Positions 10,131 to 19,735 are shown, counted from the stretch's first letter. The stretch is 40,871 bases of DNA from Chara braunii (GCA_003427395.1 BFEA01000079.1:1451415-1492285); one strand, 5' to 3'. The notes: generated from the letters alone by a model not told the origin. Numbers and translations: made by a program.

Positions 10131-10286
10131 TCTCCAGTATCAGCTTTTTCCACCTGTTTCACGGGAAATGTGCTGAAAGCAGCATGGCCAGAGACATTGC
10201 TATCTGCCTCACGCAGCCGATCCCAACCGGCGGCCAACGTCTCCCTCCCAGAAGCAGAAGGCATAACGATTGTCGCTCCGTCTGGC

Positions 10287-10370
10287 ATTCATTCTGCAGG
10301 GAACTCGCAATGGCCTCCATTGCATCACAGCCCCTGGACCCTAAATTCGATCAGAGACGATTGATTCCTT
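10287..10370 (+). repeat. left copy of 84-bp direct repeat flanking LINE
   Basis: It starts ATTCATTCTGCAGG and ends GACGATTGATTCCTT, and matches 12874-12957 with about six substitutions over 84 bp. The copy runs directly into a T-rich tract (about 10371-10397), where the poly-A tail of a minus-strand LINE should lie. The arrangement fits a target-site duplication, although 84 bp is much longer than typical LINE duplications. Confidence 0.85.
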
Positions 10371-10737
10371 TTTTTCTTTTTTTTCTTTTTTTTTTTCAAA
10401 CACGACCCCTCAGTGTTAGTGGTGCTGATAAGAGCATACACCACTAGCACCTAGGGAGTGGCTCCGTCTATTGGTGGGGAGCATCACCTGCTGGAAAACG
10501 GGTCCAGCGTCCCTTATACATGAGAGTTTGATCCACATCGGAAAAAACATCAAGTGAGCCAGGGGAGAAACCAGCCAGCATTCAAGTTGATTGCCCTGGT
10601 GGACTGGGCAGGGTAGAGGAATCTCTTCACCATAAGACCGGCGCCTGATCTTGCTACTACATACTAATTCCTCTCCCTCCCTATCTCCCTTTTTTTGCAT
10701 CGTTTGGCCAAGTACAGAATGAGTCTAGAATGAAAAA

Positions 10738-10890
10738 CCAGCAATGCTCAAACCAGACAGACCTGTTCTAGGCACCTGTGTGCCAATAGGGCTCTGCTAT
10801 TGATGAGTAGGGACAGTTGAAAAGCAGCAATGATAAAAAAAGACAGACCTGTCTTAGGCACCTGTGTACCAGTGGGACTCTACTATTGAG
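10738..10890. repeat. 86-bp-period tandem duplication in LINE 3' region
   Basis: AGCAATG...GACAGACCTGT-CTAGGCACCTGTGT-CCA appears at 10740 and again at 10826 with about 15% divergence. It is in the presumed 3' UTR of the minus-strand LINE. Confidence 0.8.
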
Positions 10891-11089
10891 TTTGCAGGCG
10901 GCGGGAAAGGGTCAGGGAAATCTGAGAGAGGCTGCAACGGGATGGAGGGGTCAATCCTGGTCCAATCATGAAAGTGAAGGTGGTAGTCCCTTTCTATCTT
11001 TCCCTTATCTCGTCTTTCCCCCCCCTCCCCTCCCTCTCCCCCTTTCCACTGTATTTCCGCTATCCAGCCCCCTTGTTCCCCTCCCAGCC

Positions 11090-12620
11090 AGTCTCTGCAG
11101 AAAGATTGTATTTGTATCTTGATTTCTGTTCTTGAGTGCATAAAGGTTATCTTTTCCTTTATTTTTTCCCATTGCACTGTGAGCTCTGCCTGGATCTGGT
11201 GTTTGATTGTCTCTATGACAGCCGGACCTTCGAGACGGACTTCTTCCATCCCCTGGTGCAGCTTTTCCACCAGATCACCCAGAGTACTGCTCTTCGACCC
11301 ACTAGAAACATATTTCTCTCGAAGGTACTTGCTGGTTCCGACTGCCAAGCTTCACACAGAATTGATTGCCAGTTCCACGGCCACGGGGTTGTTATGCCTA
11401 ACAGGCTCCACACTCGGTCCCACCATCTCCATAACCAGACGGATCCCGGGCACTGCAGAAAAATATGCTCAATTGTTTCTGGTCTCCTCCTTGCTGGGTA
11501 TGAGGCCACACATAATTTACACCAGGGGAGGGCCAGGCCCTTCTGTTCCAAAGAGGAACGATCAATCAACCAGTCATTTGTAGGTAGGCATTGGTGTCTA
11601 TTTGCCATTGTAAGGACGCTATCTTGGCCGGTGATGTTTTACTGAGTCTGAACCATTTGATTGGTTGTAAGGCATTCCTTTCCAGGTTTAAGTGTCTTAT
11701 CCAACGCTCAATTACTACATCTTTTAGGTTCAGTTTTGGGCGCAGTAGGCGGTAGGCTCCTTTGACTGTCATTGAGTGGATCTGTTGTTTTCCTGTTTTG
11801 CCTCTGCCTATCTGGGTAGTCCATACCCAAGCGGCCGGATCAAAGGCGAGATGTTCAATCGAGGTGTCGGGTTTGTACGCCCACCGCTGTTCCTTTTCTT
11901 CGAGCACCCTGATTCGGAAGATTTCTTCTTCTTTGAGCCACCTTGTTTCTTCCGGGCTTGTCCTGACCAGCCTATTTTTATTTCCGATTTCAAAGAGGCT
12001 CGGTCGGCCAGATATCACCACGTTCCCTACCCTGTCTGTACATCCCTTAATCCCTACTCAGTCGCTTTCTTCCAAGGTTGGTCCTTTTTTAAAAATCCTT
12101 ACCCAGTCTAAGGGAATTGAGAAGATAATTTTCACCAGAGCTTCTCCAATATTGTGACAATATCGCAGTCGCTCCCTAAATTGAGTTTCTGTGATCCAGT
12201 CCTTTGCGTCTAAGTCCCAGATATCCCCAATTCTGAGGATGCCTCTGCTCACCCATCCCCTCCAGGGGGATCCGGTACAAAGGTATACTGAGCCTTGAGA
12301 ATCAGTGACCCACCTGTTCCCAAATAATGGCTGCCTCAATACTTCTTCCAACCGCCGCAGGGCCACCTTGTTCGGGAGCCGTAGCTTGCGCCAAGTGCTA
12401 AGTAACGCAGTCCAAAAGGGGTCATTTTTTATATCTCTCCTTGCTGCTTGTCTGTCAGATTCCGGTTCCTCGTTGGTTTTCGTTGTCTTTCTGGGTATGG
12501 TCCAGTATCTGTCCTCTAACCACCCGAGCGGGTCTATGTTGTCCGGGGTGGGGAGGGCCAGTCTTCTGATCTGTTGTAGAGCCATTTGTCGCCAGGGGAT
12601 TTCTTGATTGATTCCTTGAT
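11090..12620 (-). pseudogene. LINE ORF2 C-terminal region, broken
   Basis: Coding on the minus strand in three pieces. Piece 1 (12620-12058) holds the post-RT region (PLGWLEDRYWTIPRK...LPNKVALRRLEEVL...WRGWVSRGILRIGDIWD) and ends at TGA 12058-12060. The same frame continues as piece 2 (12057-11566: VKGAYRLLRPKL...WFRLSKTSPAKIASLQWQ). A frameshift near 11570 leads to piece 3 (11608-11213), which has the zf-RVT finger C30-x2-C33...H48-x4-C53 followed by WLWRWW and LWVIW. A further shift near 11250 opens the frame 11348-10854, whose first half (LEGPAVIETIKHQIQAELTVQW) looks like the ORF2 tail. At least two frameshifts and one stop: inactive. Confidence 0.82.
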
Positions 12621-13130
12621 TGATTCCTTGATTGATTCCTTGATTTTCATTGATTGATTCATTGACTGTCTCATTGATTGATTCATTGATTGTCTCATTA
12701 ATTGATTCACTGATTGTCTCATTGATTGATTCATCGATTGTCTCATTGATTGATTCATTGATCCATTGATCCATTGATCCATTGGTTGATTCATTCATAC
12801 GTTGAACCGTTGATTTATTCATTCATTGATTCATTGTTTCATTCATTGATTCATTCGTTGATTCAGGTATTCTATTCATTCTGCAGGAAACTCGCAGTGG
12901 CCTCCATTGTGTCACAGCGCCTGGACCCTATATTCGATCAGAGACGATTGATTCCTTGATTGATTCATTGATTGTCTCCTTGATTGATTCATTGATGCAT
13001 TGATTGATTCATTGATGCATTGATTGATTCATTGATGCATTGATTGATTCATTGATTCACTGATACATTGATACATTGATCCGTTGATTTATTCATTGAT
13101 CGATTCATTGTTTCATTCATTGATTCATTC
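12602..13130. repeat. TGATTGATTCAT-type minisatellite
   Basis: Degenerate array of TTGATTGATTCCT, TTGATTGTCTCAT and TTGATTCATTGATGCA units. It is interrupted at 12874-12957 by the right 84-bp repeat copy. On the minus strand the left half reads NESINETINESINET in frame with the LINE remnant, which inflates that open frame. Confidence 0.93.
12874..12957 (+). repeat. right copy of 84-bp direct repeat flanking LINE
   Basis: Second copy of the 10287-10370 sequence, about 93% identical and the same length, embedded in the minisatellite. It would be the 5'-side target duplication of the minus-strand LINE. Confidence 0.85.
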
Positions 13131-13222
13131 AAGAGTGAGTGAGTGAGTGAGCGGGTGAGTGATTGTGAGATACAGTGAGCGGGTGATTGGTTGGTTGGTT
13201 GGTTGGTTGGTTGGTTGGTTGG
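13131..13222. repeat. (GAGT)n and (TTGG)n microsatellites
   Basis: GAGTGAGTGAGTGAG near 13133-13151 and TTGG repeated about nine times at 13187-13222. Confidence 0.93.
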
Positions 13223-13624
13223 CTATTGGTTGATTGATTATCCAGTTAATCCACGGGTTGCTTGATGATGGAAAAATTGCTAACTTCCTCGTTTCCGCCT
13301 TTTTAGAACAGTTTTCATTGTTTTTTTTAAGGTCCGTATGGCCCCATATACCCCTCCTCCTCCTCTCTTTGGTTGATTCATCAGTTTTTCCGAGCACCAT
13401 GGAGGAGATCCTTGCCTTATCAGAGTTCTTCAGCCTTCCCTTCCACTTCACTACCCGACAAGCCAAGTCTTGATGAGAGGTTCGGCATGGACTCATTTCA
13501 ATATCCTGACAACGTACCTTTGGATTCTAGAGGTCTTCAGGTCTAGTCCTCGGAGACACTAGACTGCAGCACCACCAGATTATATATAATATACAGTACA
13601 CATGTAATACTCATAGACATACAT

Positions 13625-13750
13625 ATGCATGCATGCATGTATGTACGTACGTATGCATGCATGTATGTATGTATGTATGTATGTATGTATGTATGTATGT
13701 ACCTATGCATGTATGTATGTATGTATGTATGTATGTATGTATGTATGTAT
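13625..13750. repeat. (ATGT)n microsatellite
   Basis: ATGCATGC, then ATGTATGT repeats with a few ACGT and ACCT interruptions. Met-Tyr-Val-Cys and Thr-Tyr-Ile-His frames over it are artefacts of the repeat. Confidence 0.96.
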
Positions 13751-14225
13751 AGCTACATATACACTTCCGAAGCGAGCGAAAATTCAGCTGTGCGTTCAAG
13801 AGAACTGTAAGTCTTAGAGATCGAGCTCTTCTGATTCACATCTCTTGATACTAAGTTCTCCGCTGCAGTTCCGCCATCTGTCGCGGGGTCCCTTGCCTTC
13901 AGGAGGCCCTTTTAAAAATTATTTTGACAAAAGCTGGTTTTAATTTTAATTACTGCCAGTGCCTGAGCAGGCAAACGAGCAAGCACCCCGCAATTCTGCG
14001 CCGATGACCCTCCATCCTACGGTTATGTGCATCGAGGAATACGGCAACGAGAATAGCTCTGCTGTATCCATAAGACGCAGGGGAGACAGGAAGACCAAGA
14101 GGACGACGACAAGGATTGAACAACAACGCCCAAGCACAGACAACTCGGGGAGAAAGAAAGAGAGACAGACAGACACACAGACAGACAGGCAGGGAGACGG
14201 ACAAACACGAGGGAAGACAGACGGG

Positions 14226-15878
14226 TCACGGGACAGACGACGAGGAGGACGAGGAGGACAAGGAGGAGGTAGAAGAGGAGCGGACGACATCGCTAAAAAA
14301 ACAGACGATTTGGACGAAGAGCGAGCGAGAGAGAGAGAGAGGGGGGGGGAGAGAGAGAGCACCTGCCTTGTCGATTTCCTCGAAAGCTTTCTGGACAGCA
14401 CGGGGATCTGATGCTGCTTTGGTGCTTTTCAGTAATTCCCGGAGGCGCAGGCCCGCCTCGTGGCGTTTTCTATGCCAATCAGAGCGAAAGACGAAGGTGT
14501 CGTCACCTGTGCGCAGTCTGTGATCCGTTACTGCATTTCTCTCCCTCAGGAAATGCCCATCGTCTGCTACAACCCGCAGCTTATGGCCCTGAAAATCCGC
14601 CCCGTTCAGCTCGGCCACGGCCCTCGCCGCCGCTTCCACCGACCCCGGCTCCGCGAAGTACAGGAAGCAGAAGCCTCTGTTCACCTCCGGCCTCCTATGG
14701 CCCTTTATTAGAATGATTCTATCTACCTTTCCACACTGCGCGAAAAACTCCGCCACGTCCTCCTTCGTCACCATCGGCGGTATACCCCCGATGTAAATCT
14801 TCCCTTTCTCCCCTTCTCCTCCTTTCCCCTTCTCCCCGCCACTGCCTTCTTCCTCCACCCGCCTGCCGCTCCCATGCCCTTTCTTCCCTGACGGTGACGA
14901 CTTCGGCGAGGGAGCAGAGGAGGAGGAGGAGGAGGAAACAGAAGAAGACAGAGCAGATGAAGCAGGTGATGACGAGCCCGACTCCACCTGTGATGAATCA
15001 GCTGACTCTTCGTCTGACCTCTGCTCCAGCACCGCCGCGACGGGCCCCCTCGACGATTTCCCATCTGATTCATCGGTGTTGTCGTTATCGGTACCGACAA
15101 AAGAGACAGCTGCCTGTCGATCTTCCTCTGCCGCACCTGACTCTCCTGCCGCACTGGACGTGGGCGACGTCACCAACACAGACGACGCCGATGGAGTTGA
15201 CGTGCACGTGGACACCAGCTCTGCAGCGCCGTCAGATCCCCTTCTGCTCAACCCCGTTCCTCTCCTGCTGCTGTTGCCCTCGCCCAACTGGGGCCCTCGC
15301 AGCAAGGTTGCCATCGGCTTCTTCGCCTCTATTCTCATGTCAGCGCCGGTCTTCTGATATGCGGAGACGGGGGAACAGTCACAGCAATCGGATTCCCATG
15401 TCACTCTGCTGCCAATTCTCCATCCCTGAACAGCACCAGTCGCCAACACGGACCTTCTCGATGATGAAGAAGAACCGAACGGTCGGAATTGGTGTCGGCA
15501 ACTGCCTGATCGCCACGTGGACGTGTCTGTTTTACTCCACGCCCCCGAGGGCGAAGTCGATGGCAATTTACATAGCGATGGAGACCTCGCCGGTGATGAC
15601 GATGACGATACCGACCCCGATGGCGGAATCGCCTCGGCGGCTAATGGATGACTGCCACTCCTATTGATCAGCGGTTGTACTCCTTTCGACAAGGTGACAG
15701 GTGGTGATCGGAGAGCCATTCTTCTCTCCCCCTTAGCAGCAACGAGGCAACAACTCGGCACGGCCCGCCCGTCCACGCCAGCCCGCGCAACTCCTTCCCC
15801 TACTGCGCAGGGAGAGAAATGATTACCACCCCCAATGGCAACGGCTCCCCCAGCCCCGCCCTCGCCCTCACTGGTCAA
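14226..15878 (-). CDS. RRM-domain RNA-binding protein (exon, 3' end uncertain)
   Basis: The strongest host gene in the window: a GC-rich minus-strand frame of 550 codons. Residues about 1-350 are disordered-looking, rich in Ser, Gly and acidic residues, with a poly-Ser run and a Lys/Gly-rich stretch just before the domain. An RNA recognition motif follows: RNP2 IYIGGI at 361-366 and RNP1 RGFCFLYF at 401-408, with the expected spacing and the AELNGADFQGHKLRV ending. RRMs bind single-stranded RNA. After the RRM comes a conserved-looking basic/helical segment (FVFRSDWHRKR...LRELLKS...AVQKAFEEID). Past residue 505 the frame becomes low-complexity Ser/Leu. A splice donor (GCAG|GTGC, exon end 14363) lies exactly there, so the real exon probably ends at 14363. 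A possible acceptor at 14293-14294 would give a 70-bp intron, but the following frame (to 13946) also looks non-coding. The start Met at 15878 is the first in frame, not confirmed. Subfamily not recognised. Confidence 0.75.
   Translation of the reverse strand: MTSEGEGGAGGAVAIGGGNHFSPCAVGEGVARAGVDGRAVPSCCLVAAKGERRMALRSPPVTLSKGVQPLINRSGSHPLAAEAIPPSGSVSSSSSPARSPSLCKLPSTSPSGAWSKTDTSTWRSGSCRHQFRPFGSSSSSRRSVLATGAVQGWRIGSRVTWESDCCDCSPVSAYQKTGADMRIEAKKPMATLLRGPQLGEGNSSRRGTGLSRRGSDGAAELVSTCTSTPSASSVLVTSPTSSAAGESGAAEEDRQAAVSFVGTDNDNTDESDGKSSRGPVAAVLEQRSDEESADSSQVESGSSSPASSALSSSVSSSSSSSAPSPKSSPSGKKGHGSGRRVEEEGSGGEKGKGGEGEKGKIYIGGIPPMVTKEDVAEFFAQCGKVDRIILIKGHRRPEVNRGFCFLYFAEPGSVEAAARAVAELNGADFQGHKLRVVADDGHFLRERNAVTDHRLRTGDDTFVFRSDWHRKRHEAGLRLRELLKSTKAASDPRAVQKAFEEIDKAGALSLPPPLSLSRSLFVQIVCFFSDVVRSSSTSSLSSSSSSSSVP
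14293..14362 (-). other. candidate short intron (donor supported, acceptor weak)
   Basis: On the minus strand the RRM frame meets GCAG|GTGCTCTC, followed by a CT-rich tract, then TTTTTTTAG|CGATG 70 bases later. The sequence between is CT microsatellite. Good donor context at the point where protein-like composition stops; the acceptor may instead lie much further downstream. Confidence 0.4.
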
Positions 15879-15976
15879 TCTGCCAAACTATCCAAAACGG
15901 ACACGACGGGATTCAGTTTCCTTCCCGCCCATCCTGTCCCTCCTGACCCCCGGCACACGTTCTCCCCCCTTCCCGG

Positions 15977-16248
15977 CCCGCCGTTTCCCTTTACATGTGC
16001 CCTTCTCCGCNATGGCGGAGCGGCGGATGCGCGGCAGGAGATGGTGGAACGGCCAAGGGGAAAGGGAGGGAAAAGAGCCGATAGCCGGTTGGTCAGACCT
16101 CTCCCCTTCCCGCCCCAGCGTTCCCTTTACAAGTGCCCTTCTCCGCGATGGCGGAGCGGCGGATGCGCGGCAGGAGATGGTGGAACGGCCAAGGGGAAAG
16201 GGAGGGAATAGAGCCGATAGCCGGTTGGTCAGACCTCTCCCATGGAGA
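15977..16248. repeat. 136-bp tandem duplication across a single N
   Basis: ATGGCGGAGCGGCGGATGCG occurs at 16012 and 16148, and CCCTTTACA-GTGCCC precedes both. The single N at 16011 is inside the first unit. This is upstream of the RRM gene on its strand, so it could be 5' UTR or promoter. The N suggests the copy number was set by a scaffold join rather than read-through. Confidence 0.9.
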
Positions 16249-16945
16249 AAGATGGTGGCGATATCGCAACTCGCCCGCCAGACCTTTCCTTTCAATTTTT
16301 CGTAATTTTTTGGCCCGTTAAATTTGTCCTTTTCTGTTCTAGTAAGCTCCCCCCATTGCCGTAGCCCAATCTCCGACGGAAGAGGACCAACGTCATCCTG
16401 AAACGCGATCCAAAACGGCTTACGTCCAAGCCTGCAAAATCGATTGGAGGTTGGAATTCTTTTGGGCCCAGAAGTGACTGGAATGACCGCGAATCAATCC
16501 GCGCTGCGGCAGGACCTGGATCTCCATTCTTCGGGACATTGCGCGTACGCAACCTGGAGGCGGAACGTCCACTTGCAGACAGGAGGCCGACTAAGACGGA
16601 AGGCTTTATACGTGGCTTGCGGGGTGGCTGAATTCGCCACTGGAGAGTCCACGCGGCACTAGATTGCCCGAGAAGATACTCAGGCAAGGGCCTAAACCTT
16701 CACGAAATGAGACAATTCGATTAGACCACCAGTACGTGTGACCCTCGAAGGAGATGAGACATTTCAATCAGACCACCAGTACCTGTGGCCCTTCCCTTGC
16801 CGAGCCTCTAAATACACTGCGCGCCAAACAAAAAACAACAACGAGAGGCTTCTTTTGGCTAGCCTGGCCAGCGATATTGCTCAGAGAAAGGGCCTCTTTC
16901 TTTTTTTTCTTTTTTTTTTGTGCTCAGCGATATTGCTCAGAGAAA
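16249..16945. other. upstream region of RRM gene with short direct repeats
   Basis: A 131-codon minus frame (16292-16687) has no recognised domain. Two 47-bp-period copies of ATGAGACA-TTC-AT-AGACCACCAGTAC lie at about 16707-16735 and 16754-16782. GCGATATTGCTCAGAGAAAG occurs twice (16871 and 16926), separated by a T-rich tract. The ACCACCAGTAC core returns in the TIR element at 17481. Confidence 0.6.
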
Positions 16946-17292
16946 GGGCCTCGCCACACCACTCTTGAAAACGTACTTTCAAGAGTCTCTGCACCGTCAC
17001 ACAGCCTCTCTCCGGTGTTAGCCCAAAAATTCCTTCAAGAGCTGTCAGAAACGGGATTCAAGAGTTGCTCTTGAAATGCCCGAGCCCCCAGCCTCCAAAA
17101 CTGTAGGTTTCAAGAGTGCTCGGCTGAGCAACTAGAAGGACTCTCAATTTTCAAGAGGTGTCAGGCACACTACTCTTTTATATGCACAAGAGTCGCATGT
17201 TCAAGAGTGCTGCGTAGCCAAGGCCCAAAAACTCTTGAAAGTGCAACTCTCTTGAAACCTTTCATCGTTTCAAGAGGGGTGTGGCGAGGCCC
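16946..17292. mobile_element. 347-bp TIR element packed with TTCAAGAG motifs
   Basis: Ends are inverted repeats of 27-28 bp: GGGCCTCGCCACACC-ACTCTTGAAAACG on the left (16946-16973) and its near-exact complement on the right (17266-17292). Inside and including the ends, TTCAAGAG or its complement CTCTTGAA occurs eleven times without mismatch: plus at 16978, 17034, 17057, 17109, 17150, 17200 and 17269; minus at 16962, 17068, 17232 and 17249. The pair at 17057-17075 forms a perfect 8-bp hairpin with a 3-nt loop. AAA borders both ends and could be a 3-bp target duplication. No coding capacity. The layout resembles a non-autonomous DNA transposon with subterminal transposase-binding repeats; the superfamily is not assigned. 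Confidence 0.7.
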
Positions 17293-17480
17293 AAACTTGC
17301 AGGCACATGCACACCGCATTGGAGAAAAATTGCTGGGAAACATGCCGCCCTTTAAATTTTTAGTTTTAGTTTTTTTTCAACTAAGCTATTTTCTTCTCTC
17401 AATTTCACCTTTCACTACCTACCTATCACTACCCCTAAGCCTATACAAGGGACCCCTGCAAGCATAGCTACCTCTCACAA

Positions 17481-17689
17481 TTAAACCACCAGTACTTGGC
17501 GCAGCTATCGATGCCGAGCCTGGAATGCCCTTGCGTGCCGATTTTCGCCGAAGCGCTGGGGTACAGTTTCGAACTTCTTTTGGCTGGCGCTTCCAGCCAT
17601 TGTGGTCCGGTACCCTGAAGCCCTAAACGCGCGGCGTGTTAACGGGAAAGCGCCGCGGCCGATAGTTGGGCCAAGTACTGGTGGTTTAA
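17481..17689. mobile_element. 209-bp MITE with perfect 20-bp TIRs and TTAA ends
   Basis: 17481-17500 (ttaaaccaccagtacttggc) is the exact reverse complement of 17670-17689. TTAA at both outer edges could be a duplicated target, as in piggyBac-type elements, leaving ACCACCAGTACTTGGC as the TIR. The interior has no domain-bearing frame. The ACCACCAGTAC core also appears at 16725 and 16772 without a right-hand partner, suggesting solo ends or relics of the same family. Confidence 0.8.
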
Positions 17690-17712
17690 GGGGATGCATG
17701 TTGCCCCCAGCC

Positions 17713-19205
17713 CTAATCGGTTGTGGTCACTTGTCAACGCACACACCTTCCTTACTCAAGTATTGGCAATCCCAACCGTACCAACCTCCAAACCACAACT
17801 ATCGTTACCCCGCCAACCTACCTTCCACACTGACTTGCCCGGATCCCGCAGATCAACGCAACTACCCGGCGCACAACCTCGCAAGACTACTATCGGCTCG
17901 TTAGGACTGTCCGTCTCACTGACCATCACATCACCTAGCAGATGGGTTAACAGAGAGCTTGTCGAGCGCGCTTGCCGATTTTATAGTTGCGAAGGAGGAA
18001 GTAGAAGACGGGAGAAAGGGAAGGAGAAAGGGTCAAAAAGAGGGAGGAGGGGGATAGGATTATTCGCATTGGGAAGGCCATATTGATCCATCCGAGTCCT
18101 TCACCGCCAATCAGGTCATACAGCGAGGGGATTAATCATCTTTCTACATTGTCGTTTGATCGCTTGAAGGCTCTGGGGGGATCCGTGGGGACTTCTTGTA
18201 CGGGGATGAAGCCGGAAACACAAATGGTTAACGGGATCCCCATGTTCAAGTCCTGAATAATAGACCCAAGACTAAAATTAGGGTTTGGGGGCCAAATTCT
18301 ATGGGTTCTTTTTGTTTTGCCTGTTTTTGTTTTGCTTCACAGTTACAGTGTGCTAAATTTAGTTTCATTTGGAGCACTGGAATTTCCTCTGCTGAGATTT
18401 TTGAAATTTCTCAAGATTTCTAAAATTGAATGTTGGCAAAATTTATATGAAAGTGCACTTTTGCCTCGCATTTTTGTAGTTTTTTTTATTTTTTTAATTT
18501 TTTTTTTGCGATTAGTTACTATGGTCTCCGCTGTATGAATTGTTGGTAAGTTTTTATGAAATTACTCTTGGGTTTACTCTTGGGTTTTGTTATAAATGGC
18601 ATGACAAGTTTTTTGAAATTTTAGGTCTTCGATAACCATCTCTCGGCGGGAAGGGGGAGGAGGAGAAAAACGGTGCAGAGCAAAACCAAAATTCAGATGG
18701 GGCGAGGGAGAAGGAAGTGTGAAGTGAAAGAGGATGGAAAACAATTACGGGTTAAGGGAAGAAGACACGAAGGAGAGATGAGTAAAAATAACTTAAGGTA
18801 CAGCGGGAGACGGGCAAAACTTGCATGCATGGCATTAGCGCAGAAATAAAAAGGCACCGAAAATTGTTATGCTTTGCCTATTCCAGCTCTAAAACTAGTT
18901 CAAGATTGAAAAATTTAAAAGCAATATTTATGACCGAAATTGGATGTACGAAAATACTACGCCTCTTCAAATTTTCACAGAAAATTAACAAACCTTTCCA
19001 AGGCGGATTTCAAAACACTTATATACAAGAAAGGACACATCAACGGCAAGTGCGCCCGCAAATTATGAAGTTCCCAATTGCCGAGTAAAATTACTAGCTC
19101 GCTCGCTAAGGTGCACGCAATTCCTATGTAAGTTCGTAGGTTTTTGAAGAAAATATTTTTGAGCTAGGAGGGCCTCAACGACCATTGATACCATGCATCA
19201 CTCGT
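17713..19205 (+). repeat. repeat family A, plus-orientation copy
   Basis: Reverse-complement counterpart of 29585-30704, about 75-80% similar by eye. Shared landmarks: CAATCCC/GATCCC with CCGCCAACCTA near the start, a segment encoding ADF..AKEEVEDGR and SFTANQVI (about 17975-18120), GGTGCAGAGCAAAACC (18672) and CTCAACGACCATTGATACCATGCAT at the end. This copy has about 430 extra AT-rich bases (about 18216-18652) that the other lacks. Its reading frame is broken by stops. It ends where the left candidate LTR begins. Confidence 0.8.
18216..18652. other. AT-rich insertion in repeat A
   Basis: About 430 bp with no counterpart in the other A copy. It lies between GGGGATGAAGCC and GGGAAGGGGGAGGAGG, sequences that are nearly adjacent in the other copy. 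Rich in T runs; TTACTCTTGGGTTT is tandemly duplicated near 18563-18588. No TIR or coding signal seen. It could equally be a deletion in the other copy. Confidence 0.6.
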
Positions 19206-19284
19206 CTACTAAAAAAAAGGTACCCAGCCTGGGGCCATGGCATGAGAGCAGAAGGTCTGCGCGCCTTGTTCTTCGTCCTTTTCT

Positions 19285-19396
19285 CATTTTGGAAGCTAAG
19301 TGCACGGCGAAACGCCAGTTTCTTTCAATTTTATGAGTGTGTTACTCTACTTCACTCCTTGGTCCACTTCTTCGATCAAGCTATGACCCCGTCAAT

Positions 19397-19398
<2 letters not shown>
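19285..19398. repeat. 114-bp segment duplicated across the N gap (copy 1)
   Basis: CATTTTGGAAGCTAAGTGCACGGC through TATGACCCCGT-AATGCTCTC; copy 2 is 19624-19737 with about 10% difference. The right LTR has only one copy (about 30765-30875). Either a tandem duplication within the left LTR or two allelic/paralogous contigs joined across the gap. Confidence 0.9.
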
Positions 19399-19458
<60 letters not shown>

Positions 19459-19579
19459 NNNNNNNNNNNNNNNNNNNNNNNNNNNNNNNNNNNNNNNNNN
19501 NNNNNNNNNNNNNNNNNNNNNNNNNNNNNNNNNNNNNNNNNNNNNNNNNNNNNNNNNNNNNNNNNNNNNNNNNNNNNNN

Positions 19580-19620
<41 letters not shown>

Positions 19621-19625
19621 ACACA
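19399..19625. repeat. (CT)n, 121-base N gap, (CA)n
   Basis: CT repeats at 19399-19458, N at 19459-19579, CA repeats at 19580-19625. The right LTR has (CT)n then (GT)n at the equivalent place, so the sequence in the gap is probably microsatellite, but the CA strand sense differs from GT in the other copy. Confidence 0.97.
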
Positions 19626-19735
19626 TTTTGGAAGCTAAGTGCACGGCAAAGCGCCGTTTTTTTTCAATTTTACGAGTGTGTTACTCTGCTTCTCTCCTTG
19701 GTCCACTTCTTCGATCAATCTATGACCCCGTAAAT

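Larger units (their letters stand above)
10371..12873 (-). mobile_element. 5'-truncated LINE retrotransposon, minus strand
   Basis: Reading the minus strand: a minisatellite-containing 5' junction (12602-12873), broken ORF2 C-terminal coding (about 12600 down to about 11090), a presumed 3' UTR, then a poly-A-like tract (T-rich on plus, 10371-10397). An 84-bp direct repeat flanks both ends. The RT and endonuclease domains are missing, so this copy could not move by itself. The 3' UTR contains a diverged tandem duplication (period 86 bp; 10738-10803 and 10825-10888). Family: plant-type LINE with zf-RVT finger. The 5' limit is uncertain because the minisatellite lies on both sides of the right flank copy. 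Confidence 0.75.

Noticed and set aside
12534-12822. Asn/Glu/Ser/Ile repeat protein read through the minisatellite
   Set aside because: Translation of a degenerate DNA repeat next to the LINE frame; the array is open in other frames as well.
12602-13130. Possible CRISPR-like array of regular repeats
   Set aside because: Units are continuous and degenerate with no unique spacers, in a eukaryotic context; it is a minisatellite.
14116-14523. Open frames on the plus strand opposite the RRM gene and its downstream GA/CT tract
   Set aside because: Glu/Arg-rich shadows of simple sequence and of the real minus-strand frame; no domain.
18270-18292. ATTAGGGTTTGGGGG as an interstitial telomere repeat
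   Set aside because: Only one TTAGGGTTT-like unit, no array.
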